Source: Litoribrevibacter sp041590855 (lineage in GTDB: Bacteria; Pseudomonadota; Gammaproteobacteria; Pseudomonadales; Litoribrevibacteraceae). From it: DNA of 12,373 bases. A program made the translations under genes and the position numbers. Where the stretch lies: assembly GCA_041590855.1 (NCBI GenBank), contig JBFHTA010000110.1, forward strand, positions 1-12,373, read 5' to 3'. Positions 7,519 through 12,373 of the stretch are shown piece after piece. Under the pieces are notes generated by a model that saw only the letters and a program-made list of their open reading frames with translations, was not told the origin of the DNA and did no database searches. The stretch's first letter is position 1; every line of letters begins with the position of its first letter.

Positions 7519-8253
7519 CTAACCGCATTCAGCCTGATATTTTTCAGCCAGGCGTTGCTTGCTTTGCTCCACCTGCTGATCCGATAAATACTGTCGCTGC
7601 CCCTGATCATCCAGATTGTACCAACGCATTCTCTGATTCAGCGCCTCCATGCCATCTCTCATACGATTGCAATTACGTTGATGTTTTTCCTGCTCTCGCT
7701 TGGCTTCCAACGCTTCCTCTTTCTCTCGCTGTTTTTCAGCTCTTCGATCACCGTAGATCGACAAGGCGCGTGAAACTCGATCCTGACTTCGATCGCCAGA
7801 CGGTTTTGCGTAGCGACTGGGTTTCTCAGATGACCTGGTGCGCGGCTCTGCTTCAGAGAGCTCATGATCAGAGGACGTATAACCCTTACTGGCTCGTCTG
7901 GACGCTTCATCCTGCTTCAATCGCTTTAGCATAAAATGCGCGTTGGGTAACCAAGAGCTGTCTGGGTAAGACTTAATAAAGGTTTCAACAGCGGCTGACG
8001 TTCCTTGTTGTGCGGCCTGTGTATAGGCCAACCGATCACGCTCATACTCCGCTTGTTCGCGCCAATCGGAAGCAGGATACTGTTGAATAAAACGATTCAT
8101 GGCTGACACCGAACGTTCTGATTTGGCCATTTCGAATTCAGCCTGCTCAAGATAGTATTGCCCACGATCGGCCAGGACCGGCGAAGTCCAACTAAGTGCT
8201 GCTGATCCGCTAATTAATGTGGCAAAACACACCGCAAGTTTTTGTCCTTTCAT
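7519..8253 (-). CDS. Secreted protein with TPR-like repeats and DUF4124-type tail
   Basis: A 244-residue protein of unknown function. A signal peptide (1-28, ending SPVLA) predicts export to the periplasm. Residues 54-63 and 91-101 repeat the pattern FIxxYPxSxW about 37 residues apart, each followed by a basic or acidic helix, which resembles the tetratricopeptide repeats of YbgF and BamD-like envelope proteins. A low-complexity linker rich in S, R, E and K (about 118-168) and a highly charged helix (169-193) follow. The end (195-243), from Cys195 to Cys243 with LSDQQVEQSKQRLAEKY, resembles the C-terminal cysteine-bounded segment seen in many DUF4124 proteins of Gammaproteobacteria. That similarity is from memory and unproven. 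The gene converges on the GGDEF/EAL gene with 35 bp between stops. The start ATG at 8253 has the purine stretch AAAGGTAAAGAG upstream. Confidence 0.75.
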   Translation of the reverse strand: MKGQKLAVCFATLISGSAALSWTSPVLADRGQYYLEQAEFEMAKSERSVSAMNRFIQQYPASDWREQAEYERDRLAYTQAAQQGTSAAVETFIKSYPDSSWLPNAHFMLKRLKQDEASRRASKGYTSSDHELSEAEPRTRSSEKPSRYAKPSGDRSQDRVSRALSIYGDRRAEKQREKEEALEAKREQEKHQRNCNRMRDGMEALNQRMRWYNLDDQGQRQYLSDQQVEQSKQRLAEKYQAECG

Positions 8254-8438
8254 AACTCTTTACCTTTGATACCTCGTCCTTGAAGTTCATATAATCTCTC
8301 AAACCGCAGTATACCTTGCATGCCAATAGAATTGATGACAAAACCCTAACGAAAGTATCACTTCTTAGATAAATGGTTCCTTTTGCTAAAAGGTCGATTG
8401 CACATTTTAAGGCCTCCGCCAGTCAATATCCGAGCCTC

Positions 8439-9338
8439 TTACTTATATTGAAACACATAGACCTTCAGCCCTTTCCCTGCTTGGGCATCCACAAAAATAT
8501 CCGGGTTTTCGATTTTCTGAAGTAACCTACAGTCCGGACAATGCTCAGCCACCTGAGATAACAAAAACTCATCATCCAGATCCGGAGAGTTCAAACACAA
8601 CATAGCCAGCCCCCCAGGCACCAACAATTCCGGCAAACGGCGAATAATTTTATGGTAATCCCTTTGGATATTAACACTGCCTTTCTGAAAACTTGGTGGA
8701 TCAGAAACCACCACATCGTACAAACCGGGCTTTTTAATCCGCCCCCAGGACTTGAAAATATCCACCCCCTGAAACATCACCTTCTCTAACGGGTGATCAT
8801 TCAGCCTATGATTTTCCCGTCCGGTAGCCAGAGACGCCTTCGACATGTCCACGTTCACGACTTGCTCTGCGCCCCCTTCAACTGCTGCCACAGAAAAACC
8901 ACAGGTATAGGCGAAGAGATTTAACACTTTCTTGCCACGGCTGTGTTCTTTAAGCCAACGGCGTCCGTTGATCATATCCAGAAACAGCCCGGTGTTTTGA
9001 GCCTTACCCAGGCGGATGTGAAACTTGGCACCGTCTTCGATCGCTACCAGTTCAGAAACGGGCTCACCCGAGAGCACTTCAATCGGTGCACCCTTTCGAC
9101 AACGGTACTGAACCTGTATCGAACGGTGATCTGGTATTCGGTGAGCTAGCTCTGACACCAATTCCTGCAACCATTGGGGTTCGGGTTCTTTGAACAGGGT
9201 GATTAACACCACCGGGTTAATCCAATCAACACAGACATGTTCGAATCCGGGGAACTGATGCCCCCGGCCATGAAAGACACGTTGGCACTGTTCAGGGTCA
9301 TCAATAGTTGCAAGATAAGGCAGAACCGTAGACGTCAT
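8439..9338 (-). CDS. Class I SAM-dependent methyltransferase, RlmI/RlmK-like
   Basis: A 299-residue cytoplasmic enzyme of the Methyltrans_SAM (PF10672) type, related to the RlmI and RlmK 23S rRNA cytosine or guanine methyltransferases. Visible motifs are QNTGLFLDM (114-122), the SAM-binding motif NLFAYTCGFS (140-149), the acidic residue NVDMS (162-166) ending strand 2, and the catalytic DPPSF (213-217). It lacks the N-terminal PUA domain of RlmI and the THUMP domain of RlmL, and a divergent N-terminal region of about 100 residues precedes the Rossmann fold. Transfer of a methyl group to rRNA is likely, but the target base is not predictable. The ATG at 9338 is preceded by a weak AGGA. It is divergent from the peroxiredoxin gene and shows no operon partner. 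Confidence 0.85.
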   Translation of the reverse strand: MTSTVLPYLATIDDPEQCQRVFHGRGHQFPGFEHVCVDWINPVVLITLFKEPEPQWLQELVSELAHRIPDHRSIQVQYRCRKGAPIEVLSGEPVSELVAIEDGAKFHIRLGKAQNTGLFLDMINGRRWLKEHSRGKKVLNLFAYTCGFSVAAVEGGAEQVVNVDMSKASLATGRENHRLNDHPLEKVMFQGVDIFKSWGRIKKPGLYDVVVSDPPSFQKGSVNIQRDYHKIIRRLPELLVPGGLAMLCLNSPDLDDEFLLSQVAEHCPDCRLLQKIENPDIFVDAQAGKGLKVYVFQYK

Positions 9339-9591
9339 GGGTGGAATATCCTAAGAGCTGTTTTTCAGTGGTAATAGAAAAGTACGGGGATGTAGGTACT
9401 GATACTAAGCCGCGTACCTTATCAGATCCGCCTTGAGAGTGCAGCTTGCAGTGATTTGGTTAGGTTATTCACTGCCTAAACCTGGAATAAGCACTTTCTA
9501 GATACTCTAAAGCTATCTATGCTTAAACGCTGATAGACGCTTTGTAAAAACCGTCATAATTCACAACTCATAACCAGAAAAGGATGCGCTT
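9339..9591. other. Divergent intergenic region with overlapping inverted repeats
   Basis: This 253-bp gap separates the methyltransferase and peroxiredoxin starts and must hold both promoters, but no pair of -35 and -10 boxes is convincing. It contains short inverted repeats: AGGTAC/GTACCT (9394-9399 and 9414-9419), CTGATA/TATCAG (9399-9404 and 9420-9425, overlapping the first pair) and GCAGTGA/TCACTGC (9448-9454 and 9469-9475). No reading frame looks coding. The ribosome site AAGGA (9580-9584) belongs to the peroxiredoxin gene. Confidence 0.5.
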
Positions 9592-10065
9592 ATGATACTG
9601 CTTGATGAACAACTCCCTGACGTTACTTTTCAGCAACTCACCGACGATGGTATGCAATCGCTGACGACCCAAGACCTGTTTGCCGGTAAGAAAGTCGTGT
9701 TATTCGCTGTTCCGGGCGCATTCACCCCGACCTGCTCTGAAGAACACCTGCCTGGCTACATTGCATTGGCTGATAAGATTAAAGCAAAAGGCGTTGATAG
9801 CATTATTTGTTTGTCAGTCAACGATGCCTTTGTAATGAAAGCCTGGGGTGACACCCAAAATGCCGAAGAGATCATTATGCTTGCCGATGGCGGCGCCAGC
9901 TTTACCAAAGCCATTGGGTTGGATATGGACACCGGGGATTTTGGCGGTGTTCGTTCCAAACGCTATGCGATGTTGGTGGATGACGGGCGCGTTGTTCAGC
10001 TTAAGGTCGAGCCGCCTAAAACCTTTGAAGTCAGTAAAGCAGAAGCCATGCTTGAGCTGCTATAG
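9592..10065 (+). CDS. Peroxiredoxin, Prx5 type
   Basis: A 157-residue cytoplasmic peroxidase of the Prx5 subfamily, full length for the family. The active site is PGAFTPTCSEEHLPGY, with peroxidatic Cys48, Thr45 and Pro41, and Arg124 in GGVRSKRYAML is the expected catalytic arginine. It reduces hydrogen peroxide and organic hydroperoxides. The only other cysteine is Cys73, so a mammalian-type C-terminal resolving cysteine is missing. The enzyme is probably recycled by glutaredoxin and glutathione, as for bacterial Prx5 proteins fused to glutaredoxin, though no glutaredoxin domain is attached here. The ATG has a good AAGGA site seven bases upstream. The gene converges on the solute-binding protein gene, leaving 20 bp between stops. 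Confidence 0.92.
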   Translation: MILLDEQLPDVTFQQLTDDGMQSLTTQDLFAGKKVVLFAVPGAFTPTCSEEHLPGYIALADKIKAKGVDSIICLSVNDAFVMKAWGDTQNAEEIIMLADGGASFTKAIGLDMDTGDFGGVRSKRYAMLVDDGRVVQLKVEPPKTFEVSKAEAMLELL

Positions 10066-10085
10066 GTAATCAAAGCAAACCGGCT

Positions 10086-10835
10086 CTAACGCAAATAACT
10101 GTCAAGAATCTGTTTGTAAATCGAGGCCTTCTTAACTTTTAGCAAGGCCTCGTTAAAGGTATGAAGAAACAGATCTGCTTTGGGGTGTTTACGGGAAACC
10201 ACCACATGCATAGTCTGTTGCAATAGCACCCGCTGGTGCATCTTAAACTCCATGGGCTTGAGTTGCAGTTTTTTGATGAAGGCAAAGCCTACGTACTTGT
10301 CGATATCAACCAGATCTACCCGCCCCTGCGCTAATAGCTGAAAACAGGTATCCAGACTGTCTACCCAAAGAAGCTCCATGTGTCCGTCATCAATAAACTT
10401 TTGCACGGCATTGACGTTATAACCCAAAGGCTTACAGCCCGTTAAGTCATTAAATTGTTCGATCTTATTGAAGTCTCTCGGGTCTTTTGCCTGAGAAAAA
10501 ATACGTTCTTCAACCACAACCAGCGGTTCAGAATATTGAAGGTGCTCGGCCCGCTCGGGCGTATACACGTAAGGAAACGTCGCTATGTATTTACCAGAAC
10601 TGGTTTCCAGATAACCACGCCGCCAAGGCAACCACTTGATTTGGTAATCGCCATTGGCACTGGTCATATTACTCATTACGGCATCCACCAGCTCAACAAA
10701 CAAACCACCTTTGGGATAACCGGAATCGGTATAAGGAGGAAAGTTCGACCCCGTAACCAACACCCACTCATGATCATGCGCGAACAACTGCATGCTCAGT
10801 ACAAGTGTTACAGACAGAATAGAACATCGAACCAT
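10086..10835 (-). CDS. Periplasmic solute-binding protein, family 3 (SBP_bac_3-like)
   Basis: A 249-residue exported protein. A hydrophobic signal segment (about 4-18) ends near LFA-HDHEW, after which the mature domain starts with LVTGSNFPPYTD (26-37). PWRRGY (70-75) and TFPYVYTPERAEHLQYSEPL (86-105) are the usual ligand-contact region, with Arg95 at the position that binds the carboxylate of amino acids in this family. Cys134 and Cys164 could form a disulfide in the periplasm. No permease or ATPase genes adjoin it, so it may be a stand-alone receptor, a loosely linked ABC component, or a sensor domain relative; many marine Gammaproteobacteria have such orphans. The ATG has a GGTGAGG stretch upstream. 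The gene lies downstream of the ThDP enzyme gene, 95 bp away, and cotranscription is possible but a hairpin intervenes. Confidence 0.8.
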   Translation of the reverse strand: MVRCSILSVTLVLSMQLFAHDHEWVLVTGSNFPPYTDSGYPKGGLFVELVDAVMSNMTSANGDYQIKWLPWRRGYLETSSGKYIATFPYVYTPERAEHLQYSEPLVVVEERIFSQAKDPRDFNKIEQFNDLTGCKPLGYNVNAVQKFIDDGHMELLWVDSLDTCFQLLAQGRVDLVDIDKYVGFAFIKKLQLKPMEFKMHQRVLLQQTMHVVVSRKHPKADLFLHTFNEALLKVKKASIYKQILDSYLR

Positions 10836-10856
10836 GACGCCTCACCGCTCCTAGCA

Positions 10857-10869
10857 TAGGGTTACCCTA
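10857..10869. repeat. Short palindrome upstream of the solute-binding protein gene
   Basis: TAGGGT-T-ACCCTA is a perfect 13-bp palindrome about 21 bp upstream of the start codon. It could be an operator or a small hairpin in the leader; no binding protein can be named. Confidence 0.4.
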
Positions 10870-10882
10870 CCTAACCATAGCA

Positions 10883-10920
10883 GGAAAACGAGCGAAGATG
10901 ACGCCACGAATCGGTTTTCC
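10883..10920 (-). terminator. Possible terminator after the ThDP enzyme gene
   Basis: GGAAAAC (10883-10889) pairs with GTTTTCC (10914-10920), and inner CGA/TCG and GCG/CGC pairs extend a bulged stem. Read leftward it ends in CGTTTTCC, a short T-run. It lies just past the stop at 10931. The stem is imperfect, so this is tentative. Confidence 0.35.
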
Positions 10921-10930
10921 GGAAAGCAGG

Positions 10931-12373
10931 TTATCCAGTCATCCGACGTGTAAGTGCTCTGGCCCCGATTCTGAGTTTGGTTTTCAAATCAAAACGTTGA
11001 AAATTGGTTTTTACTGCACCTTGGGTAAAGGCTGTTTTCTTAGAGTAATCAATTTTTACATCCACAATCACAGGTCGCCCGTTACGCGCACAGGCCAATG
11101 CCTGGTCAATACAGTCCGCCATGCCTTGATGCGATGTTAAAGCAACATATTCCGCTCCCACCGCCAGGGCCACACCTTCAAAATTGACCCGCGTCAGCTG
11201 AGTACAAGGGGTGCGATTATAGGGAAGGCGCTGAGCCTGAGCGATTTGCGATAACTCCCCATCATTGAACACAAAATACACCACACCAAGATTCAATGCG
11301 GTCGCCGTGGTGATTTCCATACAAGTCATCGCAAAACATCCATCTCCAACAATGGTCACTACGTCTCGACTCGGATGCATCAACTTGGCCCCGATAGCAG
11401 CTGGTACGCTATACCCCATACAATTAAAGTCGGTGGGCGAAATGAACTGTCTTGGGCCATAGATGGGCATTAACTCCGCCGCCAAATACGTATGATTGCC
11501 ATCATCCACAACAGTGATTCCGTCCCTCGGCAATTTGGCTCTCAACGCGTTAAAAAAGCGTGCCGGGTTAACCCGACAGGGATGCCCCACCTCTGCTGTA
11601 TCTGTCGTTGAAGGATGCGCTAACCACTCTTCAATGTAACCCTGTTTCTGAATGCGAATTAGCTCTGCAATGTCAGAAACCGGTTTTCGATGTACTCGCG
11701 TGTTTATTTCGCTCAGCGCCATGTGCGCATCCGCCACCAAAGACACCGATGGCTCGAAATTCACCCCGATTGACTCTGGGTTAATATCAATATGAATCAC
11801 ATTTTCAGGCGGTGTAATGCCAAAACTGCCTGTAGCAATTTCAGAAAACTTGGTACCAATGGCGATCAAGCAATCACAACCTTCAAATGCTTTTTGGGCA
11901 GAAGGCACGGACGCCGGTCCAAACCCGAAGCCTGCATGCAACGGGTGATCGTGAGATATTACACTCAGCCCTTGCAGTGTCGTCGCCACTGGCGCATTCA
12001 GAGTTTCAGCCAGCTCAATTAATTGCTCTGAAGCGTCCATTGCCCCCCAACCCGCAAAGATACACGGGTGCTGAGAGGCTTCTATCAAGGCCACAGCTTG
12101 AGCCATCGCCGCCTCATCCAACGCCTGGGTTTTGACCGACGGTGTATAAGGAAACAATGCACCGGCCTCTCCCGAAAACAGCTGAATGTTAACAGGAATT
12201 TCGATGAACACCGGCCCGGGCTCACCACTGGTGGCTTCCTCATAGGCTTGATAAAAGGTTGGCAGAATCTCGTTATGGGCTTCAATCAAATAGGTCTTTT
12301 TGCAAAAGGCACCGATAAAACTGTGTTGATCCATTTGATGCAGTTGGTTGCCATATTCCAAATCGGTTCTGAC
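10931..12373 (-). CDS. ThDP-dependent enzyme, acetolactate synthase-like (N-terminus outside window)
   Basis: The frame stays open to the last base, and the four codons before the TTG at 12359-12361 read VRTD, so that TTG is not the start. Counting from the TTG, 476 residues are visible, and about 100 N-terminal residues with the catalytic glutamate are probably missing. The central domain (about 80-215) has the FAD/nucleotide-like fold with IGTKFSE and VIHIDINPESIG. The C-terminal ThDP-binding domain has GDG (339-341) and Asn366-Asp367 about 25 residues on, the standard ThDP/Mg motif. Relatives include acetolactate synthase, sulfoacetaldehyde acetyltransferase and various 2-keto acid decarboxylases. 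The segment after the ThDP motif, NDGELSQIAQAQ (366-377), differs from typical IlvB, and no IlvN-like small subunit is seen, so a role outside branched-chain amino acid synthesis is likely. The C-terminus has a basic tail (about 440-476) beyond the usual end. Confidence 0.85.
   Translation of the reverse strand, partial: VRTDLEYGNQLHQMDQHSFIGAFCKKTYLIEAHNEILPTFYQAYEEATSGEPGPVFIEIPVNIQLFSGEAGALFPYTPSVKTQALDEAAMAQAVALIEASQHPCIFAGWGAMDASEQLIELAETLNAPVATTLQGLSVISHDHPLHAGFGFGPASVPSAQKAFEGCDCLIAIGTKFSEIATGSFGITPPENVIHIDINPESIGVNFEPSVSLVADAHMALSEINTRVHRKPVSDIAELIRIQKQGYIEEWLAHPSTTDTAEVGHPCRVNPARFFNALRAKLPRDGITVVDDGNHTYLAAELMPIYGPRQFISPTDFNCMGYSVPAAIGAKLMHPSRDVVTIVGDGCFAMTCMEITTATALNLGVVYFVFNDGELSQIAQAQRLPYNRTPCTQLTRVNFEGVALAVGAEYVALTSHQGMADCIDQALACARNGRPVIVDVKIDYSKKTAFTQGAVKTNFQRFDLKTKLRIGARALTRRMTG

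Noticed and set aside
7470..7934. Rightward open frame of 154 codons overlapping the end of the EAL gene
   Set aside because: It lies antisense to the secreted TPR-like gene, which has a signal peptide and domain-like repeats. Its own translation is rich in proline and cysteine without any recognisable fold.
8379..8393. CCTTTT-GCT-AAAAGG hairpin downstream of the methyltransferase gene
   Set aside because: It has only six pairs, mostly A-T, and no T-run. It is too weak to call a terminator.
9502..9536. Possible OxyR site upstream of the peroxiredoxin gene
   Set aside because: ATAC and CTAT at 9502 and 9513 have the right spacing for one half, but the second half does not match at the expected positions.
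10455..10859. Rightward open frame of 134 codons
   Set aside because: It is antisense to the solute-binding protein gene and has no recognisable domain or ribosome site.
12359..12361. TTG as the start codon of the ThDP enzyme
   Set aside because: The frame is open to the window edge with plausible residues upstream (VRTD), and the family needs about 100 more N-terminal residues.

Overview
The window looks like chromosomal DNA from a gammaproteobacterium of free-living, probably marine or aquatic type. The evidence is protein family content: a long-chain ChrA, an Aah1/PA0148-like adenine deaminase, a 7TMR-DISM/GGDEF/EAL protein, a family 3 solute-binding protein without transporter genes, and a secreted protein whose C-terminus resembles DUF4124 proteins. 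Base composition by eye is moderate, near half G+C. I see no tRNA, rRNA, transposase, integrase, CRISPR array or phage gene. The genus cannot be fixed from this.

Left part (1-3958). Eleven codons of a rightward gene end at 36. A block of leftward genes follows (listed in transcription order): adenine deaminase (3958-2960), hairpin terminator, chromate transporter chrA (2806-1652), strong hairpin terminator, then a two-gene unit of a TetR-family regulator (1516-932) and a membrane-anchored redoxin (914-75), 17 bp apart. The TetR gene has a well-formed promoter (TTGAAC, 16 bp, TATTAT). A 16-bp near-perfect inverted repeat sits at the end of its -10, so the pair is probably autoregulated.

Middle (3959-8253). 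A divergent intergenic region leads rightward into a PF02230 carboxylesterase with an intact Ser-Asp-His triad. A large inner-membrane signalling protein follows, with a periplasmic 7TMR-DISM sensor, a 7TM segment, a degenerate GGDEF and an EAL domain that keeps its catalytic residues. It is expected to degrade cyclic di-GMP. Facing it is a secreted protein of unknown function with TPR-like repeats.

Right part (8254-12373). A leftward SAM-dependent methyltransferase (RlmI/RlmK-like) and a rightward Prx5-type peroxiredoxin diverge from a 253-bp region rich in small inverted repeats. The peroxiredoxin converges on a leftward periplasmic solute-binding protein, upstream of which lies a ThDP-dependent acetolactate-synthase-like enzyme cut off by the window edge.

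Most genes are housekeeping, stress or signalling genes of known families. No clear new multi-gene system is visible. The most distinctive items are the self-regulated tetR-redoxin module, the secreted TPR plus DUF4124-tail protein, and the catalytically asymmetric GGDEF-EAL sensor.
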